Shown here piece by piece: positions 18,646 to 29,100 of a stretch of 64,000 nucleotides of DNA (the first letter of the stretch is position 1; the number at the start of each line of letters is the position of its first letter). The stretch is from Streptococcus sp. Marseille-Q5986 (GTDB taxonomy: Bacteria > Bacillota > Bacilli > Lactobacillales > Streptococcaceae), in NCBI RefSeq assembly GCF_946902915.1, contig NZ_CAMPPY010000004.1:1-64000 (forward strand), read 5' to 3'. The notes under the pieces are model-generated. The model was not told the DNA's origin and did not search any database. It saw only the letters and a program-made list of their open reading frames with translations. The translations under genes and the position numbers were made by a program.

Positions 18646-19749
18646 ATGGCAAAAACAGTCTATATAGCAGGTCTTGGATTGATTGGAGCCTCTATGGCCC
18701 TAGGTATCAAGCGTGATCATCCTGATTATGAAATTCTAGGTTATAATCGCAGTCAGGCTTCTAGAGATATTGCCTTGGAAGAAGGTATGATTGACCGTGT
18801 GACGGATGATTTTGCCAGTTTTGCTCCTTTGGCAGATATCATCATCTTGACCTTGCCAATCAAACAGACCATTGCTTTTATTAAGGAGCTGGCAGATTTA
18901 GACTTGAAAGAAGGCGTCATTATCTCGGATGCGGGCTCAACCAAGGCTGCCATTGTGGAAATTGCTGAGGAATACTTGGCTGGCAAGTCAATTCGCTTTG
19001 TTGGGGCCCATCCTATGGCTGGTAGCCACAAGACAGGAGCTGCCTCTGCCGATGTTAATCTCTTTGAAAATGCCTACTATATCTTTACTCCATCGGGTTT
19101 GACCACTCCAGAAACTCTTTCAGAAATGAAGGATCTACTTTCTGGTCTCCATGCTCGTTTCATTGAAATTGATGCCAAGGAGCATGACCGTGTCACTTCT
19201 CAGATTAGCCATTTTCCTCATATTCTGGCTTCTAGTCTCATGGAGCAGACTGCGGTCTATGCTCAAGAGCATGAGATGGCAAGGTGCTTTGCGGCAGGTG
19301 GTTTTCGAGATATGACTCGTATTGCGGAGAGTGATCCAGGTATGTGGACCTCCATTCTCTTGTCCAATCGTGAAACTATTCTAGACCGAATTGCGGATTT
19401 CAAGGAACGCTTGGAAGCGATTGGTCAAGCCATCAGCAAAGGAGATGAGGATCAAATCTGGGACTTTTTCAACCAAGCGCGTGAGCAACGGCAGGCCATG
19501 GAAATCCATAAGCGTGGCGGTGTGGATAGTTCTTACGACCTCTATGTCGATGTTCCCGATGAAGAAGATGTCATCTTGCGGATTTTGGAATTGCTACGAG
19601 GAACTTCCTTGGTCAACATTCACATCAACGAAGAAAACCGTGAGGATATTCACGGGATTCTACAAATTTCATTTAAAAATGCTCAAGATTTAGAACGAGC
19701 TGAGCGCTTAATTACAGAAAATACCGACTACACAGTCGTCATCAAATAA
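18646..19749 (+). CDS. tyrA: Prephenate dehydrogenase with C-terminal ACT domain
   Basis: Predicted 367-residue NAD-dependent enzyme of tyrosine synthesis. N-terminal Rossmann motif [14 protein letters not shown], then [13 protein letters not shown] (substrate/NAD binding) and SHFPHILAS. Residues about 298-367 form an ACT domain ([19 protein letters not shown]), suggesting feedback by tyrosine. Ten bases after aroC. Confidence 0.94.
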   Translation: MAKTVYIAGLGLIGASMALGIKRDHPDYEILGYNRSQASRDIALEEGMIDRVTDDFASFAPLADIIILTLPIKQTIAFIKELADLDLKEGVIISDAGSTKAAIVEIAEEYLAGKSIRFVGAHPMAGSHKTGAASADVNLFENAYYIFTPSGLTTPETLSEMKDLLSGLHARFIEIDAKEHDRVTSQISHFPHILASSLMEQTAVYAQEHEMARCFAAGGFRDMTRIAESDPGMWTSILLSNRETILDRIADFKERLEAIGQAISKGDEDQIWDFFNQAREQRQAMEIHKRGGVDSSYDLYVDVPDEEDVILRILELLRGTSLVNIHINEENREDIHGILQISFKNAQDLERAERLITENTDYTVVIK

Positions 19750-19759
19750 GGAGAAAATC

Positions 19760-20098
19760 ATGTCAAATATTTACGATAGTGCAAATGAACTTAGTCGCGG
19801 TCTACGCGAATTAGCAGAATACAAGGCTGTTAAAGCAGCTAAAGATGCGATTGCAGCAGATGCTGAGGCAAGCAAAATCTTTACAGAATATGTTGCTTTC
19901 CAAGAGGAAATTCAAAGACTAGCACAGACAGGTCAAATGCCAGACGCTTCCTTCCAAGCTAAGATGGAAGGCTTTGGCAAGCAGATTCAGGAGAACAGCC
20001 TCTTATCAGAATTCTTTACCAAGCAACAACAATTGGCAATTTACCTCTCAGACATTGAAAAAATTGTCTTTGAACCTGCTTCAGAATTATTGAAATAG
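19760..20098 (+). CDS. YlbF/YmcA-family protein
   Basis: Predicted 112-residue helical protein ([34 protein letters not shown]) of the YlbF/UPF0342 family. In Bacillus the YlbF-YmcA-YaaT complex assists RNase Y; a role here is unproven. Lies in the aro operon, 10 bases after tyrA, and is followed by a terminator that may reduce readthrough into aroA. Confidence 0.8.
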   Translation: MSNIYDSANELSRGLRELAEYKAVKAAKDAIAADAEASKIFTEYVAFQEEIQRLAQTGQMPDASFQAKMEGFGKQIQENSLLSEFFTKQQQLAIYLSDIEKIVFEPASELLK

Positions 20099-21937
<1,839 letters not shown>

Positions 21938-21941
<4 letters not shown>

Positions 21942-22786
21942 AAATTGCTTATCTAGGTCCCAAGGGATCATTTTCACACCACGTTGTGCAGACAGCTTTT
22001 CCTCATGAGGAATTGCAGGCCTTTGCCAATATCACAGATGTCATCAAGGCCTATGAACAGGGCTTGGTGGACTATTCTGTGGTACCAGTTGAAAACTCCA
22101 TTGAAGGTAGTGTCCATGAAAGTTTGGATTACCTTTTTCACCAGGCTCGCATCCAAGCAGTTACAGAAATCGTTCAACCCATTCACCAGCAGTTGATGGT
22201 GGTTCCCGGTCAGTCAAAAATTGAAAAGATTTTTTCTCATCCTCAGGCTCTGGCTCAAGGAAAGAAATTCATCGACAAACACTATCCAGAGGTCCAAATC
22301 GAGGTGACAGCTAGTACTGCCTATGCAGCTCGTTTTATTTCAGAACATCCAGACCAGCCTTTTGCTGCAATTGCTCCTAAAAGTTCAGCTGAAGAATATG
22401 GCTTGGAATTGATTGCAGAGAATATTCAGGAAATGGAAGCCAATTTCACACGCTTCTGGGTTCTGGGAGCTGAAAAGCCTAGTATTCCCTTGCAAGCACA
22501 AAGTGAGAAAATGAGTTTGGCCTTGACCTTGCCAGACAACCTACCTGGTGCTCTTTACAAGGCACTTTCGACCTTTGCTTGGAGAGGGATTGACTTAACA
22601 AAAATTGAAAGTCGGCCACTCAAGACAGCACTGGGTCAATACTTTTTCATTATCGATGTAGACAATAGTGACAAAGAACTGGTTCATTTTGCCAGACAAG
22701 AACTAGAGGCCATTGGGATCCAGCACAAGATACTAGGAACCTACCCGATTTTTACCATAACTGATATAGAAAAGGAGAGTCAATGA
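21938..22786 (+). CDS. pheA: Prephenate dehydratase with ACT domain
   Basis: Makes phenylpyruvate for phenylalanine synthesis; 282 residues. YLGPKGSFSHH starts the catalytic domain, with VPVENSIEGSV and ANFTRFWVL (TRF motif). The ACT domain (about 195-280) includes LPGALYKALSTFAWRGIDLTKIESRP, whose GALYKALSTFAWRGIDLTK part matches the phenylalanine-binding GAL and ESRP regions. No chorismate mutase domain is fused. Overlaps aroK and the LCP gene by 4 bases each. Confidence 0.95.
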
Positions 22787-24066
22787 GCAAAGAAAATCCT
22801 TTAAGTCATCATGAGCAGTTACGTTATGACTATCTCTTTAAGAATATTCATTACTTAAATGACCGTGAACGGAGGGAGTTTGACTATCTGCAACAGAAAA
22901 TGACAGGTCCTAAGTCTGAAGTTCACCATTTCTACCAAGAAGAAAAAGAAGAATCTTGGGGTAGAGATATTGATCTTCCGACTTATGACAGTAGAAGTCG
23001 ATCTAAGAGATGTGAAAAGAGAACTCCTCTACCTAAAGTCAAAAAGAAAAGAAGAAAAATTCGCTTCAAACGAATACTGACTTGGTTTTTACTGTTGATA
23101 ACCTGTGTGGCTGCAGGGATGATTTTTATGTTCCTTCGCGGTTTCCAGTCAGCAAATAAGCCAGCTGATGCAAAAGCAGCTCAAGTAGAGATCTTTAATG
23201 GTCAAGATACCAAAGATGGTGTGAATATCCTAGTCATGGGGACAGATGGTCGTATCGGTCAAAATAGTGCAGAAACCCGTACCGATACGATCATGGTACT
23301 AAATATCAGCGGATCAGATAAAAAGATCAAGCTAGTCAGCTTCATGCGTGATAACTTAGTCTATATCGACGGGTATAGTAAGATTGTAAATGGCCAGAAA
23401 CAAATGGATAATAAACTAAATGTTGCCTATGAACTTGGGGAACAAGAAGGGCAGAAAGGGGCTGAAATGGTCCGCAAGGTTCTAAAAGACAACTTTGATT
23501 TGGATATTAAGTACTATGCCCTAGTTGACTTCCAGGCCTTTGCAACAGTTATTGATACCCTCTTCCCTGACGGAGTAACCATTGATGCTCAATTCTCAAC
23601 ATTGAATGGTCAACCTCTGACAGAAGCTACAGTTGGAGATGATCTGCATGCAACAGAGACTGAGTCACCAACCCAAACCATCAAAGTTGGAAAACAGCAG
23701 ATGAATGGATCCACCTTGCTGAACTACGCTCGCTTCCGTGATGATGATGAGGGAGACTACGGCCGTACCAAACGTCAACAACAAGTCATGTCAGCAGTTC
23801 TTGAGCAGATTAAAGATCCAACCAAGCTCTTTACAGGATCAGAGGCACTTGGAAAAGTCTTTGGCATGACTTCAACAAATCTACCGTATAGCTTTTTGTT
23901 GACCAATGGATTATCTGTCCTAGAAGGTGCTCAAAATGGAATTGAAAGACTCACAGTACCAGAACTTGGTGACTGGGTAGATGCTTATGATGTCTATGGA
24001 GGGCAAGGACTTCTTGTCGATCAAAATAAATACCAAACCAAACTTGCTCAAATGGGGATGAGATAA
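22783..24066 (+). CDS. LytR-CpsA-Psr (LCP) cell-wall ligase
   Basis: Predicted 427-residue membrane protein: a cytosolic, charged N-terminus (residues 1-100, SKRCEKRTPLPKVKKKRRK), one membrane helix (about 103-122) and an extracellular LCP domain starting DGVNILVMGTDGR, with conserved arginines/aspartates (ETRTDTIMV, LVSFMRDN, NYARFRDDDEGDYGRTKRQQ). LCP enzymes transfer undecaprenyl-linked glycopolymers to peptidoglycan. Last gene of the aro operon (4-base overlap with pheA), and directly upstream of a teichoic-acid locus that could supply its substrate. In pneumococcus this homologue is usually labelled psr. Confidence 0.9.
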   Translation: MSKENPLSHHEQLRYDYLFKNIHYLNDRERREFDYLQQKMTGPKSEVHHFYQEEKEESWGRDIDLPTYDSRSRSKRCEKRTPLPKVKKKRRKIRFKRILTWFLLLITCVAAGMIFMFLRGFQSANKPADAKAAQVEIFNGQDTKDGVNILVMGTDGRIGQNSAETRTDTIMVLNISGSDKKIKLVSFMRDNLVYIDGYSKIVNGQKQMDNKLNVAYELGEQEGQKGAEMVRKVLKDNFDLDIKYYALVDFQAFATVIDTLFPDGVTIDAQFSTLNGQPLTEATVGDDLHATETESPTQTIKVGKQQMNGSTLLNYARFRDDDEGDYGRTKRQQQVMSAVLEQIKDPTKLFTGSEALGKVFGMTSTNLPYSFLLTNGLSVLEGAQNGIERLTVPELGDWVDAYDVYGGQGLLVDQNKYQTKLAQMGMR

Positions 24067-24079
24067 AAGGCGATAAATG

Positions 24080-24130
24080 AAAATCAAAGTTTGATTCACT
24101 AGTGAAATGGTGGTCTGAGCTTTGGTTTTT
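24080..24130 (+). terminator. Terminator after the LCP gene
   Basis: AAAATCAAAG can pair with CTTTGGTTTT, with further pairing inside (TCACTAGTGA), followed by Ts. It separates the aro-LCP operon from the licD operon. Confidence 0.6.
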
Positions 24131-24163
24131 ATTACTATCTGATAGATTTTTAGAGCTTTTTTA

Positions 24164-24172
24164 TGGTATAAT
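24164..24172 (+). promoter_or_regulatory. Extended -10 promoter of the licD cluster
   Basis: TGGTATAAT (TATAAT 24167-24172) without a clear -35 box; start expected near 24179, 33 bases before the first licD gene. Confidence 0.6.
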
Positions 24173-24211
24173 AAAATGATATAACTCGTTATTGGAGATA
24201 AGAGGAGAGAT

Positions 24212-25048
24212 ATGAGTGATTTGAAAGCGATTCAGGCTCGTAGCCTGGAAATGGCTGAATATTTCGTCGCATTTTGTAAAGAACATGATTTGTTATGCTA
24301 CCTCTGTGGTGGAGGAGCTATTGGCGCTCTTCGTAATAAGGGCTTCATTCCTTGGGATGATGATCTAGACTTTTTCATGCCGCGTAAGGACTATGAAAAA
24401 TTAGCAGAACTGTGGCCCTGTTATGCAGATAAGCGTTATTTCTTGTCAAAGAGTAACAAAGATTTTGTAGACCGTAACCTTTTTATTACCATTCGTGACA
24501 GGGAAACCACTTGTATCAAGCCTTATCAGAAGGATTTGGATTTACCACACGGTTTGGCCTTGGATGTTTTGCCTTTGGATTATTATCCGAAAAATCCAGC
24601 TGAGCGTAAGAAACAGGTTCGTTGGGCCTTGATTTATTCACTCTTTTGCGCCCAAACTATCCCAGAAAAGCATGGTGCAGTCATGAAATGGGGAAGTCGT
24701 ATTTTACTCGGTTTGACTCCTAAATCTCTACGTTATCGCATTTGGAAAAAAGCTGAAAAAGAAATGACCAAGTATAGTCTGGTTGAGAGCGATGGAATCA
24801 CGGAATTATGCTCAGGTCCTGGCTACATGAGAAACAAGTACCCAATCGCATCCTTTGAAGACAATCTTTTCTTGCCATTTGAAGGAACAGAGATGCCCAT
24901 CCCAGTCGGCTATGATGCCTATCTCAGCACTGCTTTTGGGGATTATATGACACCACCACCAGCGGACAAGCAAGTACCGCATCATGATGCCATTATAGCA
25001 GACATGGACAAGAGCTACACAGAGTATAAGGGAGAATATGGAGCATGA
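24212..25048 (+). CDS. LicD-family phosphotransferase (LicD3-like)
   Basis: Predicted 278-residue cytosolic enzyme of the LicD/nucleotidyltransferase-fold family, which moves phosphocholine or similar groups to glycans. The signature GGGAIGALRNKGFIPWDDDLDF (G-G..R.GFIPWDDD.D) carries the metal-binding aspartates, and the C-terminus has the typical AFGDYMTPPPADKQVPHHDA. First gene of a teichoic-acid locus; I recall the pneumococcal homologue at this position as licD3. AGAGGAG precedes ATG, and it overlaps the next gene by four bases. Confidence 0.85.
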   Translation: MSDLKAIQARSLEMAEYFVAFCKEHDLLCYLCGGGAIGALRNKGFIPWDDDLDFFMPRKDYEKLAELWPCYADKRYFLSKSNKDFVDRNLFITIRDRETTCIKPYQKDLDLPHGLALDVLPLDYYPKNPAERKKQVRWALIYSLFCAQTIPEKHGAVMKWGSRILLGLTPKSLRYRIWKKAEKEMTKYSLVESDGITELCSGPGYMRNKYPIASFEDNLFLPFEGTEMPIPVGYDAYLSTAFGDYMTPPPADKQVPHHDAIIADMDKSYTEYKGEYGA

Positions 25049-26013
25049 TGGGAGAAAAAATAAGCGTTATCGTTCCGGTCTACAATGTAGAAACCTATCT
25101 GGAGCGATGTGTGGAGTCGATTCTTCAACAGACTTATGCCCATTTTGAGTTAATCTTAATCAACGATGGTTCTACTGATTCCAGCGGACAGATCTGTGAC
25201 CACTTGGTATCTCAGTATGAGAATATCAAGGCTCATCATATCGAAAATGCTGGAGTTTCAAATGCTAGAAATATGGGAATTCAGCTAGCGACGGGTTCTT
25301 GGGTTACCTTTATTGATAGCGATGATTTCGTTACCCATGATTACCTAGCTACTTTAGCCAGTGCAGTTGAGGGGGGAAATATAGGCTTTGTAATTGCTCC
25401 TCTGCACCATATTAAAAACGGCATTGTGACAGATTTACCTCCACATTCTGGAAAAACAGAACACTGGTCAACAGAAGAAACCATGAAGGAACTACTGATG
25501 ACTACTAGAACGTCATTTTTTCCAGTCGCAAAACTGTTTAAGAGAGACCTGCTTGCGGATGAAAAGTTTAATACAAATTATCACCTAGCTGAAGATGCCT
25601 TATTTTTAACTGAATTGCTACTGAAGACAAGATGCAGTAGCGTATTTATTGATAAACCTGTTTATTATTATGATCATCGTGAGGGAAGTGCAACGACATC
25701 TGTTAATCAGCATGTGTTTGACACGATAGAAGTTTATAAGCAAATAATCGCTCAAGTTTCACAAGCCTTTCCTAATTTAAAATACGAATTAAAAAATAGA
25801 GAATGTTGGTCGTACATCACAGTTTACGATAAAATTATCTTTACTTCATCTGAAGAGTATCAAAAGGAGAAAGTCGAACTGAGGACTTGGATTGTTCAGC
25901 ATCGACGCGAAATATGGAAGGATGCTTATTTCACTACTTTTCGCAAGATAGCAGTCCTATCACTTGTCTTTTCTCCATTGATTTATAAGAAAATTGTTGG
26001 ATTAAAGAACTAA
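25045..26013 (+). CDS. Family 2 glycosyltransferase
   Basis: Predicted 322-residue GT-A enzyme. ISVIVPVYNVETYLERC starts the nucleotide-sugar domain; NDGSTDSSG and FIDSDDFV (DxD) follow, and AEDALFLTELLL contains the ED acceptor-base motif. A short hydrophobic C-terminal end (AVLSLVFSPLIYKKIVGL) may sit on the membrane. Sugar and acceptor are unknown. Context suggests assembly of the teichoic-acid repeat on the inner membrane face. Confidence 0.88.
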   Translation: MMGEKISVIVPVYNVETYLERCVESILQQTYAHFELILINDGSTDSSGQICDHLVSQYENIKAHHIENAGVSNARNMGIQLATGSWVTFIDSDDFVTHDYLATLASAVEGGNIGFVIAPLHHIKNGIVTDLPPHSGKTEHWSTEETMKELLMTTRTSFFPVAKLFKRDLLADEKFNTNYHLAEDALFLTELLLKTRCSSVFIDKPVYYYDHREGSATTSVNQHVFDTIEVYKQIIAQVSQAFPNLKYELKNRECWSYITVYDKIIFTSSEEYQKEKVELRTWIVQHRREIWKDAYFTTFRKIAVLSLVFSPLIYKKIVGLKN

Positions 26014-26034
26014 TATCATGAGAAGGAGTTGAAA

Positions 26035-28194
26035 ATGAATTTTTTAAAAATGGATGAATACTTTGAAAAATCAAAACTATGGATCGCATATCTGTTTGTG
26101 TTCATTTCGATTTTAAGTATGAGTTCACTAGTTTACAAGGTAGCAAATCCAATCTATAAGGGATTGTCAGCGATTGTTGTACTTTATATTTGCTACACAT
26201 TGTTGTTTAAGTGGAAACAGATTACAGTAGATCGAAAGTTTTTAGCCTTATTTGGCTTGTTATCTGGAAGCCATCTGCTATCTGCTATTTTCAATCGCTC
26301 TGGACATTTGATTGGAAATGTAATCGAAATTCTCTTCATGGTGACCTATGTTCTATTATTTACTATGTTACAATCAGGGCAACTTAAAAAATTATTTGAC
26401 TGGATTGCCTATACGGTTCAAATTGTATCTTTTTCTTCAGCAATTTTTGCGTTTGGTTTATTGGTAAGTAGAGTCCTTATCCTATTTAAGATTAGCGAAC
26501 AATCTTATTACTATGGTGTCATGAATGGACGTCTGTGGGGAATTGTCAATCCAAATGCTAGTGCGATATTTTCATACATTAGCATTATTTTGGCCATATA
26601 TTTGATCCATAAAGGAAGTAAATATTCTGTTTATCTTAAACTGAACAATGTGATTCAATTCGTTTACTTCGCTACAATGCAAAGTCGAGGAGCCTTACTT
26701 TCTTTGCTTCTCATGATTGGACTCTATAGTTTCTTTGCTAGTAGAGGAAGTATTGCTAAACGATTCCTCACTTTTATTGTTGCTGGTTTGCTGCTTACTG
26801 CAACTAATATTGGATTAAGCTATGTAACTTCAATTTATATCTCATCTGAAACTGCGACTGTTTTTGACTTGAACAAAGGACAATCCTACGCTGAGACAGA
26901 TTCGTCTGTTACCAAGAAGAATGGTGAACTCCATCTGATTGAAACAACACCAAGTGGTAGAACCTATATCTGGAAAAATGCCATCAAGATGGGAAGTACG
27001 AAACCAATTTTTGGTTATGGCGTACGGAATGTTCCAGATTACTACACAGAATATTTCAGTAAATTTGAGATTCAAAACTCCCTTATCGGTGGGAATTTCC
27101 ATAACATTTTTGTGACCATATTTGTCAGTTCGGGAGTTCTAGGCTTGGTACCCTTCCTTCTTATACTGGCTTATGTTATCAAGCACTTTTTAACTTATTT
27201 GATTGTTTCCAAGAAAAATACTGATAAATTGATCATGATCCTTTTCTTCGGTGTCTTGTTTGGTCAATTATTTGAAAGTCAGATCATGTACTCTACCAAC
27301 TTTATTAATATCATCTTTTGGTTGGCAATCGGTTATGGACTAGTGGTTTGCAAACGGGATGAAGGAGTTCGGTATCAAGAAGTGACAGATGTCAGTGAAA
27401 TTCAACAGATGGAACTTGGAATCATGGCGTACATTCATGAGGTTTGTCAGAAAATTGGTGTCAAGTATTTCCTAGCATATGGAAGTCTAATTGGTGCGGT
27501 TCGCCATAAAGGTTTTATCCCTTGGGATGATGACATGGATATCTGCATGTTACGAGAAGATTATGAAAAGTTGCAAGACTACCTTATCGCCAATCCAGAT
27601 GAACGCTATGAGGTCATGTCTTATAAAAATAATCTTAACTATGTCTATCCTTTTATGAAAGTGCAGGATAACCATACCTACTTGCTCGAAGAAGATGTAC
27701 GAATTGATTCCAATATGGGAATCTATGTGGATATTTTCCCTGTAGATGGTTATGAAGATGATGCAGATTTTAAAAACAAGATGACGAAACTCATAAAGAA
27801 ACGTCAATTGAGTTGTTACACTTTTAAAGGAATTACCAACACGAAAAGTGTACTGAATTCACTGATACGCTATATTTCTGTTGTCATTTTCTATTTCACA
27901 AATACGAATAAGTATGTTGAGCAAATTGATGAGCTTGCTAAATATAGAGCAGTTGCTGACTACGAGCAAGTTGACTATTTGATTTACAAGGATATGAATA
28001 AGCCAGTTTGGAAACGTGAGTGGTTAGAACAAGTGATTGTGGGAACGTTTGAAGGCAAGAAATTTATGATTCCAAAACACTACCATGAAATTTTGACCTC
28101 TGACTATGGAGATTACATGCAATTGCCGCCTCTTGAACAAAGAGTATCTCACCACGATTTCAAACTGTGGAAAATCACTAAAAGTTCTAAGTAA
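26035..28194 (+). CDS. Membrane polymerase fused to a LicD domain
   Basis: Predicted 719-residue protein in two parts. Residues 1 to about 440 are a polytopic membrane domain with roughly ten helices, including GRLWGIVNPNASAIFSYISI and SGRTYIWKNAIKMGSTKPIFGYG, the Wzy/O-antigen ligase (O-antigen polymerase) pattern. Residues about 455-715 are a complete LicD domain with YGSLIGAVRHKGFIPWDDDMD and YGDYMQLPPLEQRVSHHD. The polymerase probably joins teichoic-acid repeats outside the membrane, while LicD chemistry is expected in the cytosol, so the fusion would bridge both faces. ATG 26035 follows AGAAGGAG; a TTG at 26029 is less likely. Confidence 0.85.
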   Translation: MNFLKMDEYFEKSKLWIAYLFVFISILSMSSLVYKVANPIYKGLSAIVVLYICYTLLFKWKQITVDRKFLALFGLLSGSHLLSAIFNRSGHLIGNVIEILFMVTYVLLFTMLQSGQLKKLFDWIAYTVQIVSFSSAIFAFGLLVSRVLILFKISEQSYYYGVMNGRLWGIVNPNASAIFSYISIILAIYLIHKGSKYSVYLKLNNVIQFVYFATMQSRGALLSLLLMIGLYSFFASRGSIAKRFLTFIVAGLLLTATNIGLSYVTSIYISSETATVFDLNKGQSYAETDSSVTKKNGELHLIETTPSGRTYIWKNAIKMGSTKPIFGYGVRNVPDYYTEYFSKFEIQNSLIGGNFHNIFVTIFVSSGVLGLVPFLLILAYVIKHFLTYLIVSKKNTDKLIMILFFGVLFGQLFESQIMYSTNFINIIFWLAIGYGLVVCKRDEGVRYQEVTDVSEIQQMELGIMAYIHEVCQKIGVKYFLAYGSLIGAVRHKGFIPWDDDMDICMLREDYEKLQDYLIANPDERYEVMSYKNNLNYVYPFMKVQDNHTYLLEEDVRIDSNMGIYVDIFPVDGYEDDADFKNKMTKLIKKRQLSCYTFKGITNTKSVLNSLIRYISVVIFYFTNTNKYVEQIDELAKYRAVADYEQVDYLIYKDMNKPVWKREWLEQVIVGTFEGKKFMIPKHYHEILTSDYGDYMQLPPLEQRVSHHDFKLWKITKSSK

Positions 28195-28251
28195 GCAAAT
28201 CGCAGTTAGAAATCATTTAAAAAATTAGTCAAAACTAGGAGAATAGAACCT

Positions 28252-29064
28252 ATGTCTGAAAGAACTTTAAGTCTTGAAGAAATAAAACAAGTGGAGTTGG
28301 ATATTTTAAAGTATCTACATGAACTATGTGAACAGCATCAGATTAAATATTTTATTGATTTTGGAACCTTACTAGGAGCTGTCCGCCATAAAGGATTTAT
28401 CCCTTGGGATGATGATACGGATATTTCCTTGGCGCGTGATGAATTTGAAAAGCTTTATGAGGTTTTAAAAAATGAGAATCATCCCTACTACAAATTGATT
28501 TCATTTAGAGAAACAAAAGGCTATCCGTACAGTTATATGCGTGTTCATGACATTAGAACACGTAGAGATGCCAATCTTCTGGACCCGACAGTCGTATTGG
28601 GAACTTGCGTTGACATTTTTCCATACGATGGTGTCGTGACGGAGGAAAGTGATTGTAAGAAAATGAAACTCTACAAACATTTCATCCGCCTTTCTTCTCT
28701 GAATTTCAAAGGAATTAAATCGGAAAATGGGGGGATAAAAAATCTACCTCGCTATATTGGGTCAGCTATTTTTCGTTTAAGTTCTCCACAAACTTGGAAT
28801 CAAAAATTAGAGAACCTTGCTTTGAAATATAGTATAAATCAAGCTACAGATTTTACCTGTACGATATTTGATCCAAGTTTTCCAGAGGGAATCAAAAAAG
28901 AATGGCTCTATGATCTGGTTGATATGCCATACGAAAACATCGTAGTGAAGGCTCCGAGAAAATACCATGAAATTCTTGTCTACGAATTTGGAGCAGACTA
29001 TATGGCTCCACCACCTGTTGAACAGCAGGTTCCAGGAACTGATAAGAATTATTGGATTGATTAG
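28252..29064 (+). CDS. LicD-family phosphotransferase
   Basis: Predicted 270-residue stand-alone LicD enzyme with FGTLLGAVRHKGFIPWDDDTD and FGADYMAPPPVEQQVPG. Closer by eye to the LicD part of the preceding fusion than to the first LicD protein, so duplication within the locus is plausible. ACTAGGAG precedes ATG. The 57-base gap from the fusion gene shows no terminator. Confidence 0.87.
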   Translation: MSERTLSLEEIKQVELDILKYLHELCEQHQIKYFIDFGTLLGAVRHKGFIPWDDDTDISLARDEFEKLYEVLKNENHPYYKLISFRETKGYPYSYMRVHDIRTRRDANLLDPTVVLGTCVDIFPYDGVVTEESDCKKMKLYKHFIRLSSLNFKGIKSENGGIKNLPRYIGSAIFRLSSPQTWNQKLENLALKYSINQATDFTCTIFDPSFPEGIKKEWLYDLVDMPYENIVVKAPRKYHEILVYEFGADYMAPPPVEQQVPGTDKNYWID

Positions 29065-29100
29065 TAAGAGATTGTTTTCATCGAGAAAGGAGTGTTAAAG

